A stretch of 64,000 bases of DNA from Effrenium voratum (GCA_963377175.1 CAUJNA010000491.1:335572-399571); one strand, 5' to 3'. Shown: positions 9,801 to 20,560, numbered from the stretch's first letter. The notes: a model not told the origin generated them from the letters alone. Numbers and translations are program-made.

Positions 9801-10164
9801 ATTGACTCGAGCATCAACATGTTTATGTTAGTTGACTATTGCCATATGCGCTGTTCGGTATTGACTATCAAGACTGTTGCCATCGCCCTCAATGATTGCT
9901 TTGGCTCAAACGTTTGCGTGGCTGTCACCAAAGCGGCCCGAAATTTGGGATGAGTGTCTCAACTTCGCGTCGCGCAACCAAGCCATGATGGTGTGCTATC
10001 AGAGACGGAGCACCTGAGGCCATATCAGGTGCACCGCCACACATCCAAGCATTATGTTCCAGGTCAAAGCCCGCGTCCCTTCGCCGGATTCAGAAAATGT
10101 TCGTTGGTTGACAAGAAGTCTCTGAAGTTCATATCAATTATGGAATCAGGAAGCCTTCAAAGTA

Positions 10165-10285
10165 ATGTCTGCCATTGCCTGCGACTTCGGGAGCAGGCCT
10201 CAAGATGCAAAGTCTGCATTGCGGCAGGAACTATCCACTTGCGCTAGTTCACCTCACGGCAGCCGATGTCAGGCGGAATTGTTGG
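10165..10285 (+). CDS. Possible CCP-like exon
   Basis: The frame reads ACDFGSRPQDAKSALRQELS then TCASSPHGSRCQAEL. Spacing fits P..A.......C...PHGS.C. Splice sites were not identified. Confidence 0.45.
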
Positions 10286-10630
10286 TTCTTAGCTTGTGGC
10301 TTGGGAGCGCAAGCGCCGTGTGCTTGGGGGTAAAGGCTGTCAGCATATTGTAAAGACCTTGGGCAGCCGTCTTTGGGAAGCATCCACTGAAGTTGCAAGC
10401 CAGGTGTTGGTTGTTGGGCGCCTCCAGTTGACATATCCATTTGAAAAATGAGATTGAAGAGCCGTGCCATATCCTCGAGTCAATTGGATCCAATGCAAGC
10501 TTTGTTCGGCACCACCTATGCAAGCTTTCTTTCAATAAAACCTGCCACGCTTGCTCAAAATCATTGTCACAGCCGAACATGAGCCTACGCAGACATGCCA
10601 GCTGGTCGTATATTGCATGGGACTGTTGGC

Positions 10631-10720
10631 AGTGCATTCCGCATGCAGGTGGAGTGCCTGGAGGGCTTTGAACCCACCTCTAAGCACGTTGCGCCTTGGA
10701 TTCATAGCCATAGCGTAGAA
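10631..10720 (+). CDS. CCP-like half-module exon
   Basis: The frame reads SAFRMQVECLEGFEPTSK, matching the ..(V)EC.EGFEP..K core after the first Cys pair. It runs to a stop at 10721, so a donor must lie before that. Confidence 0.55.
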
Positions 10721-11023
10721 TGATTTCATGTTGTTTGTGCTGGGATTTGGCCGGGGACATCTGGAATCGATTTTAGACTGCTCAGTCTAATGGCAGCCTC
10801 GCTCATGACGATCGGAAGGACGATGCTTATTGCGTCACCATCGGAGCCTTCAAACTTATTATGCACATAATGAAGCAGCTTAACAGGTGCTTTCTGGGTC
10901 CTGAGCCTTTCCCAGCGCAAATGGAACCCTTTCGCTTGAAAGCCTGCTGAGGCGCCTCCCAAACCATTGTGGCCCCAAGGCCGGTCACTTCAAAAAGACG
11001 CGAACCTGACTCGTTTTCCACTT

Positions 11024-11235
11024 GGCTGTGGCCCAAAGAGCCGGTACGCAAAATGGAACGCTGGCAAGTGGAAACACGGACCAACACCTGCAGTCTGCCC
11101 CTCCTGTTTCAAAATCGTACCCGCCAGTGAACATCAACCAATCCAACCACTAAAATAGGAACCCTAAAATGGGTGGTGAATTCACCCAATCCAACCAAAA
11201 TGGGATCAACCAAAACGGTTTTGACCACCACAGCC
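11024..11235 (-). mobile_element. Composite introner-like element, family C + family A
   Basis: Positions 11024-11110 carry the family-C end and core (GGCTGTGGCCCAAAGAGCCG, GTGGAAACACGGACCAACACC). They run straight into the reverse family-A core (GTGAACATCAACC, GGGTGGTGAATTCACC) ending TTTTGACCACCACAGCC. A and C are also adjacent at 7832-8169. Confidence 0.8.
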
Positions 11236-11246
11236 ACAGCCACGCT

Positions 11247-11335
11247 CCACGTCGGCTGGTTCGTCAGGTCTGCCAGCGCGGCCTTTGGACCGCCGCGCGC
11301 TGCCAGGAGCGGCGCTGCTCCGCGCCGGCGCGGCC
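11247..11335 (+). CDS. CCP/sushi-like linker exon
   Basis: The frame reads RRLVRQVCQRGLWTAARC then QERRCSAPARPDYAAPP. VC..GLW.AARC...RCSAP.RPDYA is a textbook end-of-module and start-of-module junction. It starts just after the composite element and is GC-rich. The TA repeat at 11412 marks the following intron. Confidence 0.75.
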
Positions 11336-11411
11336 GGACTACGCGGCGCCGCCGGCCGCTTTTTTGGGTCGGAAAGCGCGTGGCGGCTGTTTTCTTTTTT
11401 TGTTGGTTAAT

Positions 11412-11434
11412 GTTAATATATATATATATATATG
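11412..11434. repeat. (TA)n microsatellite
   Basis: Run of TA units in a T-rich intron-like stretch. Confidence 0.9.
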
Positions 11435-11540
11435 TTTCCATTTAATTTATTTATTTAATGGGAACACCCTTCCGAAATGATCGGTGGACATGAATCACCA
11501 TGTACATGATTTCACCATTGTGTATCTATTGTTGACCAGC

Positions 11541-11662
11541 CAAATGGGTCAAAACCGTTTTGGGATCCCGTTTTGGATGGTAGGTAAATTCACCACCCAT
11601 TTTAGATAGCCTATTTTAGTGTTTGGATTGGTTGATGTTCACTGGGTTTGGACCCACAGCCG
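11541..11662 (+). mobile_element. Introner-like TIR element, family A
   Basis: It begins TGGGTCAAAACCG and ends TTTGGACCCACAGCC. Contains GGTAAATTCACCACCC. Imperfect repeats of about 40 bp (GGGAACAC..ATGATCGGTGGACA) lie on both sides, at 11460 and 11682. Confidence 0.8.
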
Positions 11663-12515
11663 TGCGGCTGTGATTTTTCCGGGGGAACACACTCCAACAT
11701 GATCGGTGGACAGCAATCACCCGGTGGGGGCATCCCCCGCTCCAGAAAGGGATGGATCTGTACGAAAACCCTCTCACAACATCCCTTTCCAAATTCACCA
11801 CGTGCGTAATGTTAGCCAAAGGCTCCGCGCCTTCAATTGCACCATGTATTGGAACGAATCCGTAGCGGCCGCAAGAAGGTTGAGAGCTCTCTTACGGTTG
11901 CCAGATGGTGGGGATCCCTGACAATACTTGTTACTTGTTGGGCAGAAAGCGGCATGTTCATGGGGGAAGGTCAAATTGAGTCGTCCAAATGGCCAGGTCC
12001 AAAAACAAACAGCCTTGCCTCATATTTCGCGACCAACCAGATTCGAATATTCATTCGAACTGGTGTTAGCCGCCCACGTGTCTCCCAGATGCATGTCCTG
12101 CTCACCACGAGAAAGCTAAGGGAGAAGTTGGCTGAGGGTGGCCTTGAGAGCCCTGCAAAGACTTGGCAGCCTGCGTGCAATAGCAACAGTGCGACCATGG
12201 CAAGCGACATATATTCCACCCTGAAGGTTCAAGGCTCTCGTGCCATGTGTGAGCTCCAGTCCTTGCACTCGATTTGTTCATTCTGAACGTTGCCAATACA
12301 TGTCTATGAGTTTCAACGGGGAGCCCCCTCAAGAAGGTTTCCCGTGCAAATGAGGTCCACCCAAAGGGTGCCAGAACATGTCCAAGCGCTGAAATCAACA
12401 GTTGAACCGGTCCCAGCACAGTTTTGGCCACATACGTCCCACGCAAACAAGGTCCACCCAAAGGTTTCCCAAGTCCAAGCGCAGAAATCCCCCGTCCCAG
12501 TCGTCCAAATCCCAG

Positions 12516-12668
12516 TTTTGGGCTGTGCGGTCCGTTGGCGCCAGGTGGGCAACTACTCCCACTGTGCAAACCTCCGCCACGGGGAGCTCTGCCAGCTCAG
12601 CTGCGAAGAAGGCTTCCAGGCTTCAGCGCCCATGCGCTGCGACCGAGGCGAAACGGGGACCCGCGGGG
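12516..12668 (+). CDS. CCP/sushi-like module exon
   Basis: From the CCCAG at 12511-12515 (phase 1) the frame reads LGCAVRWRQVGNYSHCANLR then HGELCQLSCEEGFQASAP and MRCDRGE. C.NLRHGELCQLSCEEGF.....MRCDRG is among the best CCP-like cores in the window. The downstream family-M element begins at 12671, so the donor is probably at the GC or G-run just before it. Confidence 0.82.
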
Positions 12669-12670
12669 GC

Positions 12671-12760
12671 ATGGACACTTACAGGTTATTTTGCAGCCTG
12701 GAACCCTAGAAACCAATAGCCTAAATGAAGGAGGTTGCAAAATAGACCCTACGTGTCCAT
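12671..12760. mobile_element. TIR element, family M
   Basis: The inverted ends are ATGGACACTTACAGGTTATTTTGCAGCCT (29 bp) and AGGTTGCAAAATAGACCCTACGTGTCCAT. About 90 bp. One copy was seen. Confidence 0.75.
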
Positions 12761-12862
12761 CATACGGGGGGGGGACCAACCCGGGGAAGGGCGGGGCTCG
12801 CCCCAGTCGAACCACCCAGCCAGCCACCCCTGTGGCCGCTTTGCAGCCTGGATGTTTTTGGG

Positions 12863-12985
12863 GTGATTTCTTTGATGAAGCTAGTAGATGTGTGCCATCG
12901 CCCAAGGAAGTGTGTGCAGTGTTTGCTTTGCACAGCGGTTTTGCTTGCATTCCGCGCCTTGTGGGATTGTCTATTCTGTTTCATT
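12863..12985 (+). CDS. Possible CCP-like half-module exon
   Basis: The frame reads DEASRCVPSPKEVCAVFALH then SGFACIPRLVG. RCV.S.KEVC.....SGFAC.P loosely follows the module core. Boundaries are unknown. Confidence 0.4.
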
Positions 12986-13918
12986 GAGGCAGGCAGGTGC
13001 TAGCTTGAGCTTTGAGTGCGCTTGCGGCATATCCCTTCGGCTCGTTCAGCTTCTCAGTGCGCAAGGGCGCAATGACCCGGTTCCGGTGGAGGTGTCACAT
13101 GTTGAGCACGTTGCAACTGCAAATCGCACTGGTGCAAGATTTGTGACAAGCTTACCTGAAGTACGCTCGGGTTGCCGGGAGGGGGGGAGGCAGGGACTGC
13201 CCCGGAGACTCGAACGCATAATCCGTGCAGCGTTCGTGCGACTCATTTACAGGACCTTGAAGTTGCCTGGCCTCTAGCTTGGTCTTAGTCTGCTTTGACG
13301 GCTTCTTTCCAAAAGCTTGCTCTTTCCCTTTTCATGGTTTTCCCTTGAACGGCTTTTCCTGTTGAAGGTCCTTTCAATGGGCTGATCCTTTCAAGCTGAA
13401 GTGGTTTCGAGTTTACCTTTTTGTCAAGTTGGGCTACATACCTCCCCTAGATATACATTTACCTCCTTGTTTGTTTTTGGGGTGCGGTGGACAAGGGGGA
13501 CGGTACCAGAGTCCGGCGTTGTCCCCTTTACTTTGCCCGTGGCGCACACGAGCCGTGGAGAACCTGATTGTGAGTTTTGAGCCAAGGCCAACCTTGATGC
13601 AAGGGAAGCACAAGTACTCACAGAGTTCGGGCATCGATGCCTTGGGGCTCATTCGTGATGAGATGACCATTGCGGAAAGTGTTTGCGTGTTGCTTGATGT
13701 TGCTTGTGTATGCTTGTGCTTCCAATCACAGAGTGGATCGGCGCAGCTTCCAAGGCACATCGCCCTAGCCATTTGTTGCGCAAGTGTCCTTGACAGATTC
13801 AATCTGGGGGTCTTTTGAAGGGTTCTCTTTTTGAGCAGTTTCACATAACGGGATGCCAAAGTCGAAGAACCCATTTTGGGGTTCCTGCGCAGACAACCCA
13901 AGCTGCTTGCGTTCGCAG

Positions 13919-14075
13919 GCTACTTTACCCGAGCTTATTGTGAAGCTCGCCCTTGTGGCTTTCCGGTGGTTCAGGGCAGTGCCTTGGCCAGGATGCCTCA
14001 CTGTGTGCAGTGTGGATTCAAGCTGTGTGCTTCGTTTTTGGACACATGCAGACTTATGCCATGCTCCGCTGTTGA
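13919..14075 (+). CDS. CCP/sushi-like exon
   Basis: After TTCGCAG (13912-13918) the frame reads YCEARPCGFPVVQGSALA then HCVQCGFKLCASFLDTC. YCEARPCGFPVVQ.S is a clear end-of-module and start-of-module junction. The following Cys spacing is tighter than usual. Confidence 0.7.
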
Positions 14076-14219
14076 GCCCTTCTTGAAACACCACTGGCTA
14101 TCTGGCCGTCTTGGCATGAGGCACTCGCAGGCAACAGAGTTGCAATGACAAGCTTCGCCAGGAGGCCCCTTGACGCTTGATCCAAGCGCCAAGACAACTT
14201 TACAGACCGGAAGAAACCT

Positions 14220-14350
14220 GGTTTGTGGGTCAAAACCAACGGTACCATTTTGGATGGTAGGTGAATTCACCACCCATTTTAGACCTTATGTTAGTGGTTG
14301 GATTGGGATGTTCACTGGGGGGTAACCGGGTTTTGACCTACACCCACATG
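14220..14350 (+). mobile_element. Introner-like TIR element, family A
   Basis: The ends GGTTTGTGGGTCAAAACC and GGGTTTTGACCTACACCC are inverted. Contains GTGAATTCACCACCC. Confidence 0.85.
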
Positions 14351-14626
14351 GCTTGTGGCCTTGTGGCCTTGAGGCGGTGACCTGTCGACTTGCTCTGGCT
14401 ACCCAAGTGGCGCATTGTGCGAGCTGCACTGCGTGGCTTGGCTTGGTGTGGGCCGAGTTTTGCGGGCAGAGCGGCCGCACCTGCAGCGCACTTTGGCGAA
14501 CTGCGCTCGCTTGGCTCACCTTTTCAAGATAAAACAGCCAGCCTTAGAGATGAGAAGTCTGGAACGTTGCCTACACTGACGGCACCTCTGAGAAAGCCCG
14601 TTTCTCCACGTTGGATTCGCTTGCAG

Positions 14627-14703
14627 TGCTATGCAGTGCCAAGGAAGCAGGCCACCAGGCCGGCGCGGTCCTGCGCTGCGAGCGCGGCAACTGGAGTGAG
14701 GCG
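14627..14703 (+). CDS. CCP/sushi-like half-module exon
   Basis: After TTGCAG the frame reads VLCSAKEAGHQAGAVLRC then ERGNWSEAE. C......GHQAGAVLRCERGNWSEA is the second half of a module, with the conserved final Cys-x-x-G-x-W. Confidence 0.7.
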
Positions 14704-15268
14704 GAGCGAACACTACCAGCGGGAGATGGCTCTAACCAACCAGCCGGGGTTTTGGCAATAACACAACCGGCGGTCTCAGTAATAAGATGTGACTTGAGTA
14801 CCTTTTTGCTTTTTCAGATGATGGATCTTAGCTTCTTTTGGGAAACTCCCAAAGGTCCGCGAAGGCACTTCTGTCACACAACATGGGAGGCTACGCCGCG
14901 GGCTTTGCAGGGCTAGAATTCGTTCGTGCGGCTTCGCAGGGCCAGGCTGCGCGGACGTTTGTCCTACATCTCTGATGTTTGGGTGAAACGAAGCCTGGCG
15001 AAGATGCTTGTAGGAGTCAGAGATGTTAGATGCCTGGTTGGCTCTTGCAACAAAACTTTCAACAGGCTTTCGCATTTAGTTGAAACAAAATTGAATCTAT
15101 GCGAAAGGGGCGAGGATGCGGGACTGGCGTGGCTATATCGAGGTTTTGTGGCCTTCAACCTGCGCGCCGTTGCGGCTCTGCGGTTGGACCTCCACGGAAA
15201 CACGTACGGCGACGCCATAGTTGTTTCGGGGGCCGCGCCATGCGGGCCCATCTGAAACGCACAGTAGG

Positions 15269-15395
15269 CAGTAGTCTTCCGGTAATCTTTCTATAGTCTT
15301 CCTGTAGTCTTCCTGTGGTCTTGCCGTAGTCTTGCCATAGTCTTCCTGTAGTTTTCCTAGTGTCTTCCTAGTGTCTTCCTGAGGTCTTCCCATAG
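15269..15395. repeat. Short tandem repeat, TAGTCTTCCTG units
   Basis: About ten degenerate 11-14 bp units (TAGTCTTCC, TGGTCTTGCC, TGTCTTCC). Confidence 0.8.
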
Positions 15396-15764
15396 TCTTT
15401 TTTAGCAAAAAGGGAAACAACGCTATTGAACTATTGGTTCTGCAGAGCTTCCGCCGCCCGCAGTCACAGCGCAAGCGATCCGACGCACCCAAACACCGCG
15501 AACTGCGCGCCAATCCACCGTTTGCGCGGATGTCACGGCACCACCGCAGGCCTCTAACGCTCAACCACTGTCCTATCACAAGATTTTCTTAGCGAACAAT
15601 GCCCACTTGACGCATGAGCAGCCAGGCCAACCGATCAGACACTTGCCTCGAGAATGAGGGGACTTGCAAACTGAGCAACAGAAGCATGCAATGCTGACAT
15701 CGAGCGCAGAGCCAACGCTGAACGAGCAGAACACCGTTTGTATTTGTTGTGCTAGAATCGGTAG

Positions 15765-15875
15765 ATTTGATCGATCGATCGAACGGTGGATGATGGATAG
15801 ATAGATTAGATAGCTTAGATAGATGGACGGACGGACGGATGGATGGATAGATAGATAGATAGATAGACTGATAGA

Positions 15876-15913
<38 letters not shown>

Positions 15914-16080
15914 CACAGACAGACAGACAGACAGGCAGATAGATAGATAGGTAGATAGATAGATAGATAGATATAGTTCAATAGATCGATAGATAGATAG
16001 ATAGATAGGTGCCTAGTTAGATTGGCGGATGGATAGATACATACATACATAGATAGATATTTACATAGATAGAGACCAAG
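15765..16080. repeat. (GATA)n/(GACA)n microsatellite
   Basis: About 300 bp of GATA units with GACA and GATG interruptions. The Tyr-Leu-Ser-Ile frames on the opposite strand are artefacts. Confidence 0.95.
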
Positions 16081-16676
16081 AAATCTTGTCCTTGTATCAC
16101 TACCAATTCTGTATCCAAATCTATGGCCTATGACCTGTCACAGCTGTTTATACCCAGTATCTATCTCAATATCTATGGCTAAGCCTATGCACGGACACAT
16201 GTCCATAATATGCACAAATTCTCAGGATGGAGGAACACACGTTTCTGCAAATATGTGTGTCATACTAATGGTTGTGTGCGCCCCGGGTCTAGAGCCTGGG
16301 GCCGGGCCGCTTCCCTTGACTAGCTTTGGCCATACTTAATGGCCTGATCATTTGGTATACTAAGCGCTGGGCGTCTATGAGCCACTCTTGGATGCTCAAG
16401 GGAACCGCCAAGGGTACAGGTTTGAGCCGCGGGGTCTGGGAAACCCCACTGCATTGCCCTGACCGTTTTGTTTATTCACACGGCACATGCGTCGGGCGAC
16501 ACACCAGCCACGGTCATAGCACAAACTAGCCTATTAGGGAGGAGCAAGGGGGAAAACCCTCTGTTTCAACCAACAAGTCAAAGTCCAAAGATCCGATGCC
16601 AAACGGGCGTGTCTCTTTTTATTGGGAGGGTACCCGTTCGTTTCCTCGTGGCATATGTCTTCTGCCGCCATCCAAG

Positions 16677-16793
16677 TGCGGCGCTCGCTCCCTTGAGGCC
16701 CTTTGTTGGCGCTGGCCAGGCTGCGGGGAGCCACCGCAGCTGCCGCAGCCCGGCGCCAGTGGACATCCCAATGACTCGGAAACACACGAGGGC
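16677..16793 (+). CDS. CCP/sushi-like linker exon
   Basis: The frame reads CGARSLEALCWRWPGCGEPP then QLPQPGASGHPND. LCWRWPGCGEPPQLP.P is an end-of-module (Cys-x-W) plus a C.EPPQLP start. The acceptor is TCCAAG at 16671-16676. Confidence 0.6.
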
Positions 16794-16842
16794 TACCAAA
16801 AAAAAACAGTGGAACAATCATTTCACACAGACCAGAGAGAGG

Positions 16843-16930
16843 TGTCAATTGAATTGGATGTGACCAGAGAGAGGTCTTAATTGTTGTGGATGTGATGTGA
16901 TCTCAATTGTTTTGGATGTGATGTGAGAGG
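16843..16930. repeat. Degenerate tandem repeat (AATTG..TTGGATGTGA)
   Basis: Three units of roughly 30-38 bp sharing AATTG.(A/T)TTGGATGTGA. Confidence 0.7.
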
Positions 16931-17483
16931 TCGAAGCCCTGAGTGACCGACTACTTCCAAGACCGCAGGGCGTTGTTGTGTTGAACACGCTGAATTGGCC
17001 GTGAATAGGTCTACCCTGTGCCCCCCACTTGTGGGAATCTGCCAGAGCTCCGTGCAAGGTATGTCTCTATCAGAAAAGACTGGCACAGGCTCCCCGTAGG
17101 ATCGCACAGGTGCCAAGATGTTGTGCCTTTGATTGCTGCTCCGTGGTTGCTTGACATCGATTGACACGCACCAGCTGAATTGACTCGCTTGGCCTGCAAA
17201 GAGGTTTAACTGGGTCACACCACATGGAGAGCTGGTCAAACTTGTGACAGGCCCACGACTGTGAATACAAGAGCTACTGTGGCTGAGTGAATCGCTATCG
17301 TTTTGCATTGATTTGCCACGATAGCTTGTGCTTGGGCTTTACGCACAATCAGTGCATGATCCGACATTCACAGATTTTGGGGCTCACACCTGGCCTGACA
17401 CATGTTGGCCTAAGCCTTTCTATTGTACCCACAGGTGTTTTGGCCACATCCGTGTTGCCAAAAAAAACTGGCCGCATTCAAAG

Positions 17484-17596
17484 CAAGTACCATCCCGAGG
17501 AACGCAGAAGCGGCGAAGATCCAAGACTGCATCAACCTCAGGCGAGGTCAGCGCTGCACCGCCTTCCACTGCAACGTGGGCTTTCAGGCCTGGGCC
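17484..17596 (+). CDS. CCP/sushi-like module exon
   Basis: The frame reads RNAEAAKIQDCINLRRGQRC then TAFHCNVGFQAWA. DC.NLRRGQRCTAFHCN.GFQA is a strong CCP-like core. The acceptor is CAAAG at 17479-17483 and a GTGTGC donor at 17597 is possible. Confidence 0.78.
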
Positions 17597-17654
17597 GTGT
17601 GCGCGTTGTGATGGGTACCATGGTACCCTGGGGTTGACATGTGGCTGCGAGTCA

Positions 17655-17775
17655 ATTTATAAGGTCCGGAACAGGGTCCGGAACCCACATGCGATCCAGA
17701 CCTCCGTTCCAGACCTCCGTTCCAGACCTTGCCTAGAAACATGTTCCAGACCTTCCGTTCCAGACCTTGTTTATG
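17655..17775. repeat. Cluster of GTTCCAGACC repeats
   Basis: GGTCCGGAAC occurs twice and (GT)TCCAGACC(T) at least five times in 120 bp. Related clusters lie at 18055-18110 and 18490-18560. Confidence 0.8.
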
Positions 17776-18054
17776 TATATTTATTTCTAGAGTATTGATT
17801 CAGATGGTCGTTCTTTGTCGGGTGTGCAAGTGCAATGGCCAAGGCTGAAATGGCGTGGAGCAAGAAAGAAGGAGCAAAGGAGCAAGAAAGAAGGAGAAAC
17901 AAATGAAGACAGGAGTATCGGTGTTCCGGAGCTTTGGTTTGGTTCGGTGCGATACAATTCCGCCACTTTCGATACGATATCGATACCGTTCTCGGTTGAA
18001 ACGACCATGTTTACATGCGGCTTGCTAGCATTCCAAAGTGCAAGCCACTCGCGT

Positions 18055-18110
18055 AACCGTTCCAGACCCCGTTCCAGACCCGTTCCAGACGTGTTCCAGA
18101 CGCAGCGGAG
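18055..18110. repeat. Cluster of GTTCCAGAC repeats
   Basis: GTTCCAGAC occurs four times in 55 bp. Same motif as at 17655. Confidence 0.8.
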
Positions 18111-18395
18111 CAAATTTGCCACCAAGTCCACATGCACACACATGCGCCACGTACTGTAAGTGCGCTTCTTACGTGGCCCGCCACCCAAGAAGCCTTCAAG
18201 GACGACATGTGCCAGGGCTTTGGAGACAAAGAAGTCTTTGAAGGATACCCTGCATCGGCTTGCGCATCGGTGGACATCGGCTTACGCCTCCCAGCCTTGT
18301 GCATCGGCTGGCGCGCGTGGCGGGCGTGACTACAGTGCATCGGTGTCCCAATGACGCGAGGGTGGCAACGATGGCGGCGCGCCCCTAGTCGCTTC

Positions 18396-18440
18396 ATCCA
18401 TCCATCTACCCATCCATCCATTCATCCATCCATCTATCCA
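18396..18440. repeat. (CATC)n microsatellite
   Basis: CATC/CATT units. Confidence 0.9.
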
Positions 18441-18489
18441 TCTTACACTAAATGAACGTGTGCTTGAGGACTCCACACGCATGTCCTCC

Positions 18490-18560
18490 CAGAGGTCCGG
18501 AACAAGCGACCTTGCGTAACTGACTCGTTCCAGACGTCCGCGTCACCGCGGAACGTTCCA
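18490..18560. repeat. GGTCCGGAAC / GTTCCAGACG copies
   Basis: Contains GGTCCGGAACA and GTTCCAGACGTCCG, plus CGCGGAACGTTCC. Third cluster of this motif. Confidence 0.65.
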
Positions 18561-18673
18561 CACCAGAATATTGACCCACACCCATGTGTTGTCTTGAACC
18601 CGGATGATAGAAAAGTGTACCAGTAGGAAGGCTCGATTGGCCAAGTTCGCTTCAGTGTTTACCAGAGCATCAG

Positions 18674-18800
18674 TGTAACTTGCCACCTGCGAGCTGGCCT
18701 TTTCCTAACGAGACCGAAAGCAAGTGCCAGCCCTTTTTGCCAAAGAATGACATGTGGTGGTTGGCGCAAGGATGGTCTCGGCCTGCTTGCTCCCTTGTGA
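18674..18800 (+). CDS. CCP-like exon
   Basis: After ATCAG the frame reads CNLPPASWPFPNETESKC then QPFLPKNDMWW. C.LPPASWPF.NETES.C resembles the start-of-module strand with a potential N-glycosylation site (NET). The frame stays open to about 18907. Confidence 0.6.
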
Positions 18801-18997
18801 TTCAAGGCGTGCAGGAGGGTTTGATAGTCTTCATACGCTTGCCATATTATCTAGCCTGCAATGCCATACATGTTGGGCGTTTGAGGTCGTCAACGATGAT
18901 GCCTTGAGCTTAGCAACTGGTTTCAGTGGATGTGCAAGCTGTTGCATTGCGTGCAAACTGTCAAGAGTGCCACATGAGTTGTGTGGGGCAACTTGCC

Positions 18998-19150
18998 TTC
19001 ATTTCACAGGCAGACCAGCAGATTTGTCCACTTTGTTTGAATGGAAGCTTACATGGAACTCAAGAGTGTGATTCATTTCACACCAGCAGATTTGTCCAGT
19101 TACAGTAGCTTGAATGGAAACTCACACGATTTAGAACTTCAAGAGTGACA
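18998..19150. repeat. Tandem duplication, about 70 bp
   Basis: CATTTCACA..CCAGCAGATTTGTCCA..TTGAATGGAA and ACTCAAGAGTG recur in order at 19003-19070 and 19075-19148. Confidence 0.75.
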
Positions 19151-19189
19151 ACGTTGACAAGCAGCCCATCCCCCCAGCCGGACTCAGGA

Positions 19190-19318
19190 GATGCGTTGCC
19201 GGAAGCGGGGCTTCTTCTCGCAGCCCAAGTGTGCCAAGATGCCCTGCAGCCGCCCACCATCTCCGGGTCATAGCCGTGGAACGGACAGCTGCACAGGCAG
19301 AGCTCGCGCAAGTGAGAG
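19190..19318 (+). CDS. CCP/sushi-like exon
   Basis: The frame reads FFSQPKCAKMPCSRPPSPGH then SRGTDSCTG. KCAKMPCSRPPSPGHSRGTDSC is a module start with the usual first two Cys. A GTGAGAG donor lies at 19311. The continuation SCHGFCARSVAPAPLQCQA appears in another frame at 19448-19545, which fits the second half of the module. Confidence 0.65.
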
Positions 19319-19359
19319 GTCTGCATATGGAACGGTCCGGTCCCATGGTCACTTCATTT

Positions 19360-19420
19360 GGCTGTGGGTCAAAACCAATGGGATCCCATTTTGGTACGAT
19401 TTGGATTTTGATTCATGGCC
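19360..19420 (+). mobile_element. Family A element, internally deleted
   Basis: Only about 60 bp: GGCTGTGGGTCAAAACC then GATTTGGATTTTGATTCATGGCC. A 28-29 bp sequence (CATATGGAACGGTCCGGTCCC..) is repeated on both sides at 19324 and 19420. Confidence 0.8.
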
Positions 19421-19447
19421 ATATGGAACGGTCCGGTCCCATGGCCA

Positions 19448-19545
19448 CGTCATGTCACGGCTTTTGCGCCAGATCTGTGGCACCAGCACCGTTGCAATGT
19501 CAAGCAGTTATTCCTTTTGGCAAGCGGAGCGCTCGCCTTGTCGTT
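19448..19545 (+). CDS. CCP-like half-module exon
   Basis: The frame reads SCHGFCARSVAPAPLQCQAV. It has C..FC..SV....LQC spacing. It probably follows the exon at 19190. Confidence 0.5.
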
Positions 19546-19811
19546 TGTAGCGCATTTTTATCGTGTCAATGTCTGGAAACATCCCCCCTCCTAAACAGCC
19601 CAACATGTGGCTGGGAGCTGACGGTCGCAAATGACGCCGTGAGCAAATAAATACAAGAACCAAGCCACGGCTGTGACATTGTGAGAGCCGTCGCATTGGA
19701 AACAACCCTCCGAATTGCATCTTCCTCTCAAATGCTTCGTCACATATTGCTGCGACTCGCTTCATGGACTGTAGCTTAGGTTCAAAGAAGCCAGATGTTT
19801 TTGGGGAGCAT

Positions 19812-19940
19812 TCTCCAACAGTAACAGCCTGCAGGAACGCCCAGCGGCGGAGTCTGCAGAATTTCCTGCCGGGGCCTTGAGTTGGACCTGTGTAGGTGGA
19901 AGCTGCGCGACACTAGACGTGGATGCAGGCAGTGAAGATG
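19812..19940 (+). CDS. Possible CCP-like exon
   Basis: Two frames give Cys patterns: LSWTCVGGSCATLDVDAG and GTPSGGVCRISCRGLELDLC. Only one can be used and the choice is not clear. The exon abuts a family-A element at 19942. Confidence 0.4.
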
Positions 19941-19941
19941 T

Positions 19942-20040
19942 GGCCATGGGTCAAAGTCCCAATCCTCACTACAATAGACTAGAATGGGTGGTGAATTCAC
20001 CTACCCCAAAATGGGATCCCATTGGTTTTGATTTACAGCC
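19942..20040 (-). mobile_element. Introner-like TIR element, family A (reverse)
   Basis: The ends are GGCCATGGGTCAAAGTCCC and TTGGTTTTGATTTACAGCC. ATGTG lies on both sides. Confidence 0.88.
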
Positions 20041-20101
20041 ATGTGTCAGCCCAATGTCAGCCCCAGTTCCATGCGACAGTCAAACGCACCAAGTCACTGA
20101 G

Positions 20102-20182
20102 GCGAGCCCGGCTACGCGCCCAGGGCTGCCATGCACTGCCTGGAGGGCTCTTTTATCGAGAGCAGCTGTGAGCCGCTGTCAG
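20102..20182 (+). CDS. CCP/sushi-like half-module exon, phase 1-1
   Basis: An AG at 20100-20101 opens EPGYAPRAAMHCLEGSFIES then SCEPLS. GY......HCLEGSFIESSCEP is the second half of a module. A GC donor at 20183 keeps phase 1 at both ends (81 bp). Confidence 0.75.
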
Positions 20183-20560
20183 GCGTGCAGCTGTCTTGTG
20201 CATTGGCAGCGACGAAGCCAAGTGCTTGAGTTGGCAGCTGATCTTTCCCAGCATCTGACTGTTCAGCGTCAATCCAATGGCTTATGCAGAGAAGCAGGCT
20301 GACTAATACTGCAGGCATTGGCGGGTTTCGTCGTTGGGCCTTTGTGCTGCCTGGAGAGAGCAGAGGGCAAACTGGACAGCCAGCTCTAGTGGTTTCCAAC
20401 AAGTGCCGCTCAATGCGCTACAGAGAAGGTTGGGAGGCCTAGGTACTGCAAACCCAGGCAAACTCAGCTTGTGCCAGGACCCCTCTCCTATGCCCTGGAT
20501 GAGTCCATGCTGTTGGCCCTGCACTTACGCGTATCCTTCACCAGCTGGGAGAACCTCCAG

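Noticed and set aside
15589..16050. Long Tyr/Leu/Ser/Ile minus-strand frames
   Set aside because: Translation of the GATA microsatellite.
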